Of a stretch of DNA of 64,000 nt, positions 26,400 to 38,700 are shown in pieces; the stretch's first letter is position 1; each line of letters opens with the position of its first letter. The stretch is from positions 25,061,200-25,125,199 of the forward strand of contig CM067511.1 in the NCBI GenBank assembly GCA_034509495.1, given 5' to 3'. Source of the stretch: Acestrorhynchus altus. Lineage: Eukaryota > Chordata > Actinopteri > Characiformes > Acestrorhynchidae. The notes under the pieces were generated by a model. It did not search any database. It saw nothing but the letters and a program-made list of their open reading frames with translations, and was not told the origin of the DNA. A program made the position numbers and the translations under genes.

Positions 26400-26896
26400 C
26401 TGTCAAAAGTCTGGACACACCTACTCGCATCAACCCTTAAAGAGCAACCTTAAAAAATAATGTGCCTGTCCAGTCCTGTAAATAACAAATAGAAATGTTT
26501 TGTGTATTTAAAAACACAGGACCAATAGATAATATTTCTGTAGTCATAGGAATTTTGTCTGTTATTCATTATAAACAAACTTTTGGTTCATACAACATTT
26601 TTAATAGTGTTGGATAAACACACCCTATTGAGGTTTCCAAGCAAAGGGCCTGTACGCAGCCTATACTTCAGTTCAAATCCTCACAGTACTCTCCCAAACC
26701 CAGTGGAAAACCTTCCCTGGACAGTAGAGAGTGTTACTCAAACAAAAGCAGGATCAACTGTTTTTATTACGTTTGATTTCAGAATTAATGAAAAGGTGTC
26801 CCAATATTTTTGTCCATATAACACATGTTGTAGCCAAGTTATGTAATCTATAATACATTCAGCCAGTGTGTCCAAACATTTGACTTGTACTGTATG
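26400..26896. mobile_element. Non-autonomous mariner-like element with inverted ends, carrying a nested MITE fragment
   Basis: The left end GTCAAAAGTCTGGACACAC (26402) pairs with the right end, whose reverse complement is GTCAAATGTTTGGACACAC (to about 26888). Inside, about 26595-26825 matches the 3' part of the MITE family at 40085 and 55905 (CAGTAGAGAGTGTTACTC, AATATTTTTGTCCATATA). No transposase remains. Confidence 0.65.
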
Positions 26897-27084
26897 TAAG
26901 CATACAAATAACTCAGGGTCCTGGATGACACCCTCTGAGACTCCAGTCCCATGAATCTCCACTATATCGCACCACATTAGAAACCCTCCATCTATCTTCC
27001 AAAACTGTTCAGAAAGCCCCAAACTGGAACATAAATCAACCTTATGGGGAACCTGCACTCCTCTAATACATATGCACGTGCATG

Positions 27085-27104
27085 CACACACACACACACA
27101 CACA
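27085..27104. repeat. (CA)n, short
   Basis: Ten CA units. Confidence 0.85.
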
Positions 27105-29110
27105 GAATTATTTCACTGCCAGTTTAAATTAAAATTAAATCAGTTTTCATATCATGATACTTAAAAAAAAAACAAAAAAAACAATTATCTTCTACTGATA
27201 TCATTCCCAGATGTTATGTGCAGTTAAATGTGCTGGAGGCACTTGTGTCAAAAAGATCAATGTTATTCATTAAGATCTAAATCAACAATTCAGAAGCATG
27301 TAGAAAAGTATGGAGCACTCTACTGAGAGCAAATGAAAAAAAGAGTCTTCCTGCAAATTGAACCTGCTGTGTATAGTTTAAAGTAAGCTGCATTCCTCAT
27401 GGATATTCATTTCAGCCCCCTTTTTCCCCAAAGAAAAGAACAAGCAATGTACAGGTAAGACTACCTTTATAACATTAACCACAGGGCAGTAGCTAAGGAC
27501 GATCGCCATGCACCTTTCACGCTCAACACGCCTTGGCAGCTGTTCAGGCCAAATCCGCTTAAAAGCTGTTGGCAAACATATTCTGACAAACTGACAACTG
27601 ACAAAGAGACGGAGAGAGAAAGTGCTTACCTTGGGAGACTGTCTGACCATAACAAAAGCAAAAGTAGGAAAGGAAACTTACACCAGGACCCTACTTCTGA
27701 TCTAGGATGGATTTCCCCTTCCACGTCCAGAGTTTACGCTTCACAAACACAATCCCTCAAAACTGGTCCCAGATCAGTACAACACAGCCAACCTGTCACA
27801 CCAGTCACATGACAGGAGAACAATCCTTCTAAAACATCCTGTTCCTCTGCTGGCTGCACTGATTGAACGGCCCTGATGTTAAACTCCATAGTAAAGGGTT
27901 TACTATTGACCTGGTCTTCAGCATTGACCACTATATGTCATTGTGATCTTATTTGGAGGGCATGGCTGAGCCCTAAGATGCTCCAATTTGAACAAGAAGA
28001 GTGACGTTGTTTCTTATACATGAGCAAGTGCTGAGCTGGACAGGAGCTGAGAGCTTTTATTGTTCAGGTGAGAGCTCACATTAAGACTATGGAATATGAA
28101 TATATTTCACTATTTAACTCTTAGAACCTGAGATCCACATTTTGCAGGCAGTTACACAGCGTTTTCTGGACTTCATAACTCAAGATTAACATACATGGTA
28201 CACATCTTATCACAAAGTCCAAAACTTTTTTGCAATAGTATCATCATTGTGATGAACTATCAGTGAGTACTCCAGCTCAGAGAACGGCTAAAATGTACTT
28301 GCTGCCAATGTCAATCGAATCATTACTAATAATTCAACATTCTTGCATTTTCAGTTCAAATAAACTCTAAATGATCACTTGCCAACAGGATTCCTGAGAT
28401 GTCATAACAAAACATGCTCAGATTCATACAAATATCTAAATTCTGTTAATATTTGTTATATATTAAGACAGTAAGTATTTACTTCCACCTACTCAGCAGT
28501 GGACAGATGGTTCCTTCACTTGCATATTGGCAGGTGGACTATTAAAGGTTGTTACATTGGTTGACAGCACCTCTGGTCACTGATGCAACATGACAGTAAG
28601 GAATGACAGTGTGAGACACGTACCTGTAACTGGTGGAAGCTTGACACCTGTGGGACAGCTGTCATTAAATCCATAACAGATTCATCTGTCATCAACCATG
28701 TTACTTTCTTCACCTCCAGAATTACCAAACCTGCCCACATATGCTCACCTGGTAATGTCATGTCATGTATCTACACAGTTGTCTCCCAGCTGTGCTCACA
28801 CCTGCACTGGACGAAGAGGTCAAAGCTGAAGATGCACGATAAAGGCGGCAGGTGGAGCACAAAAGACTCAGTGCTCATAGACAGTGCAGAACAGACACCA
28901 CCTGCCTATTGTGCACAGCTCCCTTCAGTTTCCTCCCCTGGGAAAGCAGAGATGGTCCTGTAGGTCCTGGCTCTGGCTTTGGACAATGGCTGTGCTGAGC
29001 TTTATCTCCAACTCTGCAAACAAGTGAATAGGGGAAAAAAAGAAACGGAGGTCACATTACGCCATGGCCCCCTCCTCCCCCCAGTGGAGCAGAGAAAGGA
29101 GAGGGAGGGC
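27105..29110. other. Intergenic, nothing recognised
   Basis: No conserved gene, RNA or known mobile element seen between the rph3al 5' side and the next microsatellite. Isolated consensus donors occur on the minus strand near 27630 and 28620, which could end untranslated rph3al exons, but this is unsupported. Confidence 0.4.
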
Positions 29111-29131
29111 TGTGTGTGTATGTGTGTGTGT

Positions 29132-29169
<38 letters not shown>
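29111..29169. repeat. Interrupted (TG)n microsatellite
   Basis: TG units with TA and AC interruptions in the first third, then about 18 pure units. Confidence 0.9.
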
Positions 29170-29171
<2 letters not shown>

Positions 29172-29439
29172 CCTAGGAGAGAAACAATACAGACACCACT
29201 TTGTGCTCATTTTATCATGAAAAGTGACCTCACTTCAGTCCATTGCTGTGAATACAGTAATGGTTCAGCTGCATACAGGAAAATATACAGTTCTGTATGT
29301 TTACACATCTGAGAAGATTTATTGGGACAGTGTTTGTTAAAAAAACACCCAAACATTAGAATAAATACAATGTAGATATCGTCACTGTCCAATGAAGAAC
29401 ATGTATCTCCAAAGTAGCAATTATACAGGAGAAGACAAA

Positions 29440-30580
29440 AATGGTCTTAACTTTAAGTAGTTGAACAAAGTTGTTGAGAAGTACAAGTTAGAAATATCCA
29501 AATCTCTAATGATCCCAAAGAGCACCATCAAATCCATTATAATCAAATGGAAAGAACATGGTACCACAACAAACCTACCAAGAGAGGGCCATCCACCAAA
29601 ACTCTCACACCTGGAAAGGAGGGCATTAATCAGAGAGCTAGAACAGAGACCAAAGATAACCCTGAAGGAGCTGCAGAGTTGCCAAGCAGAGACTGAAGTA
29701 TCTGTCCATTGACCACAATAAGCCATACACGTCATAGAGCTTGGGTTTTTGGAAACGTGGTCAGAAAAAAAGCCTTTATTGTAGAGACAAAAATAAGAAG
29801 GCTTGCTCTGAGTTTGCCAAAATGCATGTGGGAGACTCCCCAAATATGTGGTAAGAAGGTGGTCTGGTCAGATGAGAGCAAAATTGGCCTTTTCAGCCAC
29901 CAAAGAAAATGCTATTTTTGGTGCAAAACCAACCCATCTCATCACCCCAAGAACATCAGTGAAACATGGTGGTGGCAGCATCATGCTGTGGGGTTGTTTT
30001 CAGCAGGAGGGCCTGGGAAACTGGTTTGAGTTGAAGGAAAGGTGGAAGGTGTTATATACAGGGATATTCTTGAGCAAAACCTGTTTTAGTCTGTCAGTCA
30101 TTTAAGAAAGAGGTTCGCCTTCCAATAGGACAGTGACCCAAAGTTTACTGCCAAAGCAACACTTGAGTGGTTTAAAGGGAATTGTGTAAATTATTGGAAT
30201 GGCTTAGTCAATGCCCAGACATTAATTCAATTGAGAATCTGTGGTCCGACTTGAAGATTGCTGTTCACCAGCAGAAACCATCTAACATGAAGGAGTTGGA
30301 GCAGTTTTGTCTTGCGAAATGGGCAAACATCCCAGTGGCAAGATGTGGAAAGCTCATATAGTCTTATCCAAAGCAATTTGCAGCTGTAATTAGAGGGCTC
30401 TACAGAGTGCTGACTTTAGTTTTATTATTTCGTCCTATATGTTGTTTGCTTCATAATAAAAAAATAAGTAAGTTCAAAGTTGTAGTTGTTCTGTAAATTA
30501 AATGATGCAAACCCTCAAATAATCAATTTTATTTCCAGGTTGCAAGGTAGCAAATCATGAAAACTACTTTTGCAAGGCCA
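29440..30580 (+). pseudogene. Nearly full-length dead Tc1-like transposon
   Basis: Tc1 transposases cut and paste DNA using a DDE catalytic domain. Here the helix-turn-helix half (KSTIKSIIIKWKEHG, then PREGHPP and LERRALIRELEQRPK) is readable at 29461-29712. The catalytic half appears in changing frames: a VWSDESKI-type motif near 29860, a GGGSIMLWGCF stretch near 29965, and a QDSDPKFT-like motif near 30128. Frameshifts and in-frame stops break it at least twice. A TGCAAGGCC-type 3' end is visible near 30570. It is the longest Tc1 copy in the window; not functional. Confidence 0.85.
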
Positions 30581-30679
30581 TGTACATGGTTTTCATTGCA
30601 CAGCAGCAATTTCTATTATCTTAAGCAAATACTAGCACGTGCAAAAAAAAGCAGAAGAAATTGAGTGTGATTGTAGCTC

Positions 30680-30865
30680 AATGTTGTTGCTAGAGGGTTG
30701 CTATGTCATTGCTATGGTTTAAAAAAAATGTGCTGGTTGTTGTGGTGCTGTTATGGTACGATTATGGTAAGATCCTGCTTGGTGGTTATTAAGGTGTGAC
30801 TGTATTATTCATATGTTGCTAGCTAAGATGTTGCTAAATGGTTTCTCAAGTGTTGCTAAATGTGG
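30680..30865. repeat. Degenerate GTTGCTA minisatellite
   Basis: Repeats of a GTTGCTAgrkGGTTGCTATG-like unit with heavy divergence. The motif is common in fish intergenic DNA. Confidence 0.5.
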
Positions 30866-32048
30866 CTGTCAGGCAAAAGAATAGTGCTTTGCATGGGGAC
30901 AAAAATAAAAAGAAGACTATGGGAGAAATAAGGGATGAAAAATCTAAAAGAACACAAAAAAAAACTGCAGAAGAGATAAGCAGTGGAAAGCAAATATCAC
31001 CGGAAATGATAAAAATAAAAATCTGAAAAGTTTCATATTAAAAAGGACAATCATTTAATTGATTAAACAATCACAGTAAATATAACGCTCAAATTATATA
31101 GAAGAGGATAATTTGATAGATTGATTGATCGAATTATACACAATGTCGAGCTCCTAGTTTACATAATCAGTAAATCGTGAGCTGAACAAATCCATACAGT
31201 GACAGGAGTTCATAGAAAAGTCAGCAACTGGTTCGTTGCACATTCTGAATACTGACTGATCCATTAATATTAATTATTTAGGTAATAATAATTATTATTA
31301 TTTATTATCTTTAGGTTGCAAATGCAGGACAATGAACCAAATGCAGAACACCTGAACCTGCTGCTCTTCTGGAGTTTAAACATGATGAAACATCGCTGCT
31401 ACTGCCATGCAAACATAAACAGATGTCAAATGTATTTCTGTCATGATGTACCATTTTCCACTTCAAACAAGCATACAAACATATGAATGTATAAAAAAGG
31501 CATATTTCTGTCTAAAGAACATATGTGACTTTGGTTGGGGAGAAATAAAACACAATTTTACATGACTTTTCATGCAGATTTACAACCCTTTACTGCAATT
31601 TGACAAGAATGAATTAGGGGCTTTTTTTCCCCTTCATAGTGGGCTCATAAATATTTAATGAGCTCTGCTCTGATTGGCTGGTTTATGGCTCACATAGAAT
31701 CATGTATACATTAATAAATCAAGGGATTTCAAATTGGCCTGAACCCTGGCACCTCAGGATTTCCATTTGAAGACCACAACATTTGAGGTTCTCAATATGT
31801 CAGTTCCATGTACCACACTCATGTACTAGCCAAGGTAAAATGTTCCTTTTTCATACATTTTTCCATTCTGTAGTACCTACTGTAATGGGATTAAATTTGA
31901 ATGGGATCCTGGGGTATTTCCATTCAGATTGGTCATATCAGTTTTTTCTCTCTTCTTACAAATCTATTCCAATATATTCCAATACATACTGGAATATATG
32001 TGCTAGTTTGTGTCTGCCACCTCCTTCGTGTAGTCTTAATCATCTCCA

Positions 32049-32167
32049 GAAGAGAAGTGTGTCTGTAACTCCTGCTTCACAAACTAGATACAGACCGCTG
32101 AGGCTGAAGTCGGAGCAGACAGATTTATTTGCTGGCAGAAAGACTAAAAAGAAAGAACCCACTAAAA
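32049..32167 (+). other. Candidate orphan exon, basic peptide
   Basis: A TCTCCAG acceptor-like site (ending near 32050) precedes an open frame encoding KRSVSVTPASQTRYRPLRL and a lysine-rich end (RKTKKKEPTKR). A donor-like AAAAG|gtcagt follows at about 32167. Amino-acid usage looks more coding-like than the surroundings, but no family is recognised and no neighbouring exon was found. Confidence 0.15.
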
Positions 32168-33024
32168 GGTCAGTGCTCCTCCTCAGGTAGGACCAACGCA
32201 GTCAGCCACTGATTTCATTATTGACAGAAAATAGAATTAGTTTCACCCAGCTGGCCATGAAGTGCACCCTTCACTCTCCACCACATCCACACCAGCCACT
32301 TAAAATCCTTATAAGACTTCTGCTTGAAGGCAAAGCTGAACAAGCTCTTTGCTTTCAGTATTCCTCTAATGGATGTCATTGTGTTGAGTTTGGAAGAAAA
32401 TATTTCTCCTTCCTTCTAATGACTAAGACCCCAAAGAGCAGAAATAAGCAAAATCTTATTTTATTGCAGTGGTGTGCATCTCCAAAAATGTTTCCCCAGT
32501 TAAATTATAATCAAGAGAAAATGATCACTGCTCATTCTTACATTTGATTTTATTTAGCGAAGCATTTGCCTACAGCATTTTTACAAAGAGCACACATAAC
32601 AGTAGGATTGTCTTCTTACAAACGGGTCAGCAGGACATTTACAATCATGCATCAAGACACGTGAAAGAACTGAAATAATAGCACACTCGCAACCTTGTGA
32701 TCTGTTCTATAGAACTGTGACTTATACCTAGACGAGGGCCATCCACCATCAATGTACACCACTAATACATTTCACTCAGTGTCCCAAAACAAAAGGAAAT
32801 AAAGGGGACAGATCAATATGATCCGAGCTATGACCAGCATCCATGGAACTCGGTCTGAAATCCCATTATGTTCCCATGAAAGCAGCTATGAAATCTTGAC
32901 CATTATCTCTGCCATTCTTGTTATGCAGTATCCTAACTTTCAGATGATATATCCCCTTGAAGCTTGGATTACAGCTGAAATCAGCTTATGCTGATTTTTG
33001 CTTCGCTTGCAAATGTGTTTTGGA

Positions 33025-33477
33025 AGGTTGGACAAGCTTTCCACAATGCTGACAAAACTCTCATTCAAGCTAAATGAGAGAAAGCCATCTCTGATAAGAC
33101 TGACCAGACAACACTGAGGTATCTACATTAGCTACAAGAAAAATGTTGCAGCTAATTATACCTTGGAAGATTGTAAATGACAGTGAATTGGCCTCCATCC
33201 TAATGAGCCTCACTACAGGAAAAAATAAACTCATGTTTTTTATGTATGTATTATAATGGTCAAATAAACAAAATAATGGTCAATCAAAATGAATCACACA
33301 CTTCAAAATGTAGGCAGTTTTACAAAAACAAGTGTTGCAAGTGCCATATAGGAACCATTGCTGTGGAAGATATATATCTATTTACTCTACAAATGTTTGC
33401 AGAATATTTTATTTTACAAAAACAGAACTGGTTGATACAGCTTCTGCAAATCTGTTCACCAAAGCTTGTCCAACCTA
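33025..33477. repeat. Perfect 16-base inverted repeat spanning about 450 bases
   Basis: AGGTTGGACAAGCTTT at 33025-33040 recurs as its exact reverse complement at 33462-33477. Sequence between them shows no transposase. Could be the ends of an unknown MITE or a large hairpin. Confidence 0.6.
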
Positions 33478-34800
33478 AAACAATAGGGCGATTTGTGGAT
33501 GGAGCATGGAGAAATTAATTCAAATGAAAAGCTCACAGTCCTCAATGTTGTTCCTAAAAATGAAAACAAATGTAATGGCTTATATATATCCCTTTGCATG
33601 GTTAGCATACAACCAAGCAACATAATTAAACCAAACCCCGGGAGATAACCATTCCATTCAACAGCATTCCATTCACAAAAAGTGTTTTTATTTTTTTTTA
33701 ATTAAACGCTTATATTTTAGAGTGACTGCATACATAGCTATGACCAAAACCCTGGTCGTTATGCAGCTCATTGTAAAGCATCATTTATCTTTACTTATTG
33801 TTAAATGGAGTCATGTTCATTAGTAGGTATAACACCACAATAAATGAAACAATTTTAGTCACACTAAAACAGAATGTACATTTATTCAAGCTGTTACTGG
33901 TTTCTGCTATGCAGTTAGAGATGAAATGTGCAATGTGTTGATAAGAGAAAAGTTTATTTCAACTTGAATCGATTACATTTGGACAGCTGAGAGAACACTC
34001 AAGCTTTCCTCCAAGTGTTCTTCAACCAGACAAGCTATTTACAGGGGTAATGCAGCTGAAAAGTGCAAAGGCACATTAGTGGTTTGATGTCTGCGTATTA
34101 TGTTGTGTGTTATATGCTAATGAAGGGGCAGGGCAAGAGATGGTAGTAGTGAGAATAAAACCTCATAGAGGAGAATGAAAGTACATTAAGGCAGTGTGAT
34201 GGTAGAGCAAGAAGAGGAAAACAGAACAGTGAGGCAAAAATGAAAGGAAAGTAAAAGAGGCAAGCACATATTTAAGATGATTCATTTCCCTTTCTATGAA
34301 TGCCAAACTGAGCCTGCACTGTCAGAAACGCATGTGGCATGGAGGGCTAATGTGTATGATATGTAATGGAATGATACAAGGTTTAAAACGGAGATGTGTG
34401 TTTAATTAGGTGAGATGGGCTAGGTGAGGGGAAAAACTTGATCTTTTAAGCATCTAACAATATCCAGTGAGAAAACAATAGGCAGTATATTGAAGTATAA
34501 TGAATGAGCATGTGAAAAAGAAAGCTGACCTGGCCATTTTATTAATAAAAGAAAAAATAAAGGTTGAGGCATGAGGTTCTAAATTATAACAGGACTAAAA
34601 AAAAAATCACATTTCAAATCGGATGGAAACTGTACAAGTGAGTTTCATGCTGCACTTTGTCTGTTAATTCTGCTGTATCCTTTAAAAGTACATTCAGTCA
34701 TTCAGTGTACTAGTAAAAGAATCAAAGGGTAGGAGAAAACGGAGGTAACCCTAAAGGTCTATACCAGTGAAGAATTTCTAACTTGGTACACAGCCAATCA

Positions 34801-35761
34801 AAGCTGTCCAACAAGAACTGGCCCCAATTCCCCCTCATTTTTATTCGACTTATAACCAAAACATTCAGCTACATCTAATAGATCGGGACAAAATAGACAA
34901 CTGATCAATCCAATCTGAGTGACTTCCTGATGTTCTTCTTGATGTCTTTTGCTCTGTTTAATGCGATGAGACCCTTGTGACTTCTGACATCTAGGTAGCA
35001 TGGGATACACACCTTGGGTGTACAACATGAAGGCAAAACTCAGTAGAGATGTCCAATGAAGTGATATGGTCAACAACAAAAAAAATGTCAATAAGAATAG
35101 ACCACCTCTCCTACATTAACAGTCTGCTGGCCTATCTGCTTATCAGCATCAGCTATAATTTTCCAGAACAAAAAAATATCTGGGAATTAGTTCATGCTAT
35201 ATCTGATAAGGGCCAGTGAAAAAAAAACCCCACTGAATATCCTTCAGGAAGGAACGATGAAAGACACATGGATGAAGAAAAGTAAAGAAAAAAGCACAGT
35301 CCATCTTCCAGACATGGATCATCAAATTTGATGTCACTGGTAGCCATGAAAGTTTTGCATGCGACCAACAGCGAAGGTGAAGCAAAATCAAAAGACGCAA
35401 CAGTCAGGGACAATATACGGAAGTGCTGTTACCTGTCCCTTTGTCTTTCTCTTTTTTTTCCTGGTGATATTGACTTGGACTTGGATGAAACACAGGGGTG
35501 GGATTAGGCAGAGTGCTTCTGTACTGAATGTAAGGGTCCTACAAATATATACACAGTAGACACAGGCACTTGAAAGTCTTTGGTTGGAATGACCCAACAT
35601 TGCAGAGATTCGCATTACAGAGTTTTTTGCACCCTTCTCCTGGGTTCAGTAGGCAACAAGTATTTTCTTTTCCCCTCCCCTATTTCTGATATGGTTCAGT
35701 TCAGATGCCGTCCCCTCTACTGCTGATATGGTTCAGTCCGTATGTCTACCTTTGATCCCGC
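34801..35761 (-). other. tmem248: Probable tmem248 3' UTR
   Basis: Follows the stop codon at 35762. A candidate AATAAA on the minus strand is at 34840-34845. No mobile element recognised inside. Confidence 0.45.
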
Positions 35762-38700
35762 CTATCCTTCTGACAAGGCCACCTGAAAAAAACAGACAGG
35801 TGAGGTAGGTTATTAGGTGTTTCGTGTGGAACTTAAGCCATAGCTTTCATGTTTAAATGGGTTACAACACAAGTCATTTACTACAGAACAGGGCAGGCAG
35901 GATTAAACAGCATTAGACACCATTATGTTTCATTATTTACTAAAAATAGAAAGCGGCGTACCTTTTCTGGACAGAAATCTGGGTTGGTCTGTCTTACTTT
36001 GCCAGGTCTGCCTTTGATGACGGCATAGCAGAACATTGTAATCACCATCACAAACAGGAAGTAGCTGGTGTGCATTAGGTGAAGGTTAATGAGAGAGCGA
36101 TCATCCTGCCAGAAATAAGAACACACTTTTGAAGCTCACTGTTGGACAAGTCTGAAGAAAAACAGACCAGTCTGTATGTCAAAGGGGTGAAAATGTACAT
36201 GTCATAAAGGATCACTGTACTCAGTGACTGCCATCTTAACTTATGGATAACATAATAGCTTCAGATAAACTGCTAAAGTTATAGACTGTATACTAAACCT
36301 AATAGTGCATGTATAGCAGGTTAGTACACAAAACATTAGCTACCCTTTGTACATCACCAAGAACTGAGGAAGTGTCACTATGCCAGCATTGGTCAGTACA
36401 GGTTCACCTGACACTGTTGCAGTTGCATCATTATCTGCTATTTTTGTCTATATTTTCCAGATTTGAGTAGCTCCTCTCTTTCCATTTCATATTGCACTGA
36501 CGGAGAACAGTGTCCATCATAATCACACTCAAAACATGACTTGCAAAACTCGATATGTGTTACACATTACATGTTGAAAACTCGTTAGTATTTGTAATTA
36601 GTACACAAACTGCTGGCCTGAAGCAGCAATTAGCCACATGGCTAATGATTATAGTATGTATGCTTCTAGTCAGCAGCCCCATTTCATATAATGAAGCTTG
36701 CAGAGAAGAGGGGACCCCTTGTATTTACCTGTGCACTGTATTGTGATGGCAAGCACAGGAACTCAGACTTTAGATACTGTATTTTCCAGACTATAAGCCG
36801 CTACTTTTTATCCACTCTTTAAACCATGCGGCTTATAACGAGGTGCAGTTTTTCTCCTTGTACATGTTATTTTCCAGGTTTTTTTTTTTAAACTTCGCAG
36901 GTGCGGCTTATAGTCCGGAAAATATGGTAATTCACATTAGGATCCCTATTGTGCCAGACAGCACTGCCCAGTATCAAAAGCATAATATGTTTCAGCAATG
37001 CAGTATACAATGTTGTCAGTATGTTTTTAATAACGTCATAGTTATAAACAGCATCTGAATGCATTTGGACTCAATGACTGTTATTCAGGCTTTTTTGCAT
37101 GCACTCACGTCTGGTACGATGACAGTGAGTTTGGGGTTGAGAGCGTGGTACACCTTCCCGATGGCTCCTTTATAACACCAAAATGGATTGTAGTCCTGGG
37201 TGTATTTGGTGTCAGAGTCCCGTGCTGTAGTGAAGATCTTGTACCAGGATGTTGCATTGCTATACGTCTCTGGAACACAGTGAGGTGGCTGCCTGGAGGG
37301 TGAATTATATTGAAATCTTGAGAATTTCAGCTGTGAATGGGATTTCTCAAACTGAATTTTGTATTATTTTGTGTTATCAACTTGCACTTCAATGAGCTAC
37401 GGCTTAGCTATGTACAATATAAACTTTGCCACATTCATGTCAAACGTATCCAGCACGCCATCCTAAGAGACTATTCTCCTGCTTATTTACTTTGGAGTTA
37501 ATACTGACAGACCCAATGATAGTAACTCAACTTCTCAACACACTAGACAAACAAGATATCGTTCAATCAACAACGTTAAACTGCGTCAATATTTGAGAGA
37601 ACAATAACGAACAAATAAAGGATTGACTGCATGTAAAGTTTAACTCACACTGTGACAGGGAAGACATTACTGGCTGCAGTAATAGTCATGCAGGTGCTAA
37701 AGACCACCTGCTCACAATGGCCGTGCAGAACGCAGTCATCTGAGTTCCATGATGCAGGAAGAGTGAATGTGATGTTCATCTCTTCATGGGCTTCCCTGCC
37801 TGTCCGCACATAATCAAAAACATACACATTAAAAACTCTGTAAAGGCAGCATACAAATAATATTCAGATGTAAGTCAGCATTTGCCAGTATGTGTCATCC
37901 CTTTTTTCAAAAAGCACCATTGTTTTATTTAGATTTCCTGCATAAATGATTCAAATTGATTCTCTCTGCTTAAACCAAGCAGCAACTATGCTGTTCAATT
38001 CCAAACAGGTGCTCACAGACTTGTGCTGTCACTGATTAACAAGACCATGTTAGAGGAAAAAAAAGGGGGGAGGGGGAAATTCCATATGATGTAACACACT
38101 AAAAATAACCAGCCAAATAAATAACCACCTGGCTTCCACATCTGATCATCTGGCTTAGGTCTATGCCTGCTTCTGCAGGTTCAAACAAACTCATCAGCAC
38201 TTCAAAAAGCCTATTCTGAATTTTACTTTGGCCTTTTAGAAAGAGTTCACACTTACCAGCCAGGCCCACCTGCTGCCCAATCACGGTGGCATAGAGGTGG
38301 GTGATGTTGCGTGAGTAGCCACCAAATGGCCTCAAGGGGTCCAGCGTGAGGGTGATTGGGACGGATATGTTAATAGGGCCTGGGTCCTCCAAGAGCAAAG
38401 GGGCCTGGGTGCTAGACCGTGATTGGCTGCTGGTCACTGTGCTCTCTGGAGTTGTGGACTCATTGAGGCCATGCTTGAGTGTCTCGTTCTCTGATATGCA
38501 GAAGTCAAGTTCATTGAAACGAAGAAGGAAGGTGTTCCAGTCCTGAAAGGAAAGTGGTGAGTTAAGATCAGGGATTTTCAAGTAAGTAAAATTTCTAACC
38601 TAATAACAACCTTGGGGCACAACAGTTTCTCTAGATTGTGGCTGCTTTTCACACCGAAATTCTGCCTGCCCATATTTTATTTAAAATTAATCAATGATGC

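Larger units (their letters stand above)
30870..34800. other. Intergenic, mostly unrecognised
   Basis: AT-rich sequence with no conserved gene seen. It contains the inverted repeat 33025-33477 and a candidate orphan exon at 32049-32167. An inverted CCAAT box occurs near 31672. Confidence 0.4.

Noticed and set aside
29421..29843. 140-codon minus-strand frame
   Set aside because: Antisense shadow of the Tc1-like transposase, which is readable on the plus strand.
34798..35091. 97-codon minus-strand frame beyond tmem248
   Set aside because: Lies in the probable tmem248 3' UTR; amino-acid content looks random.
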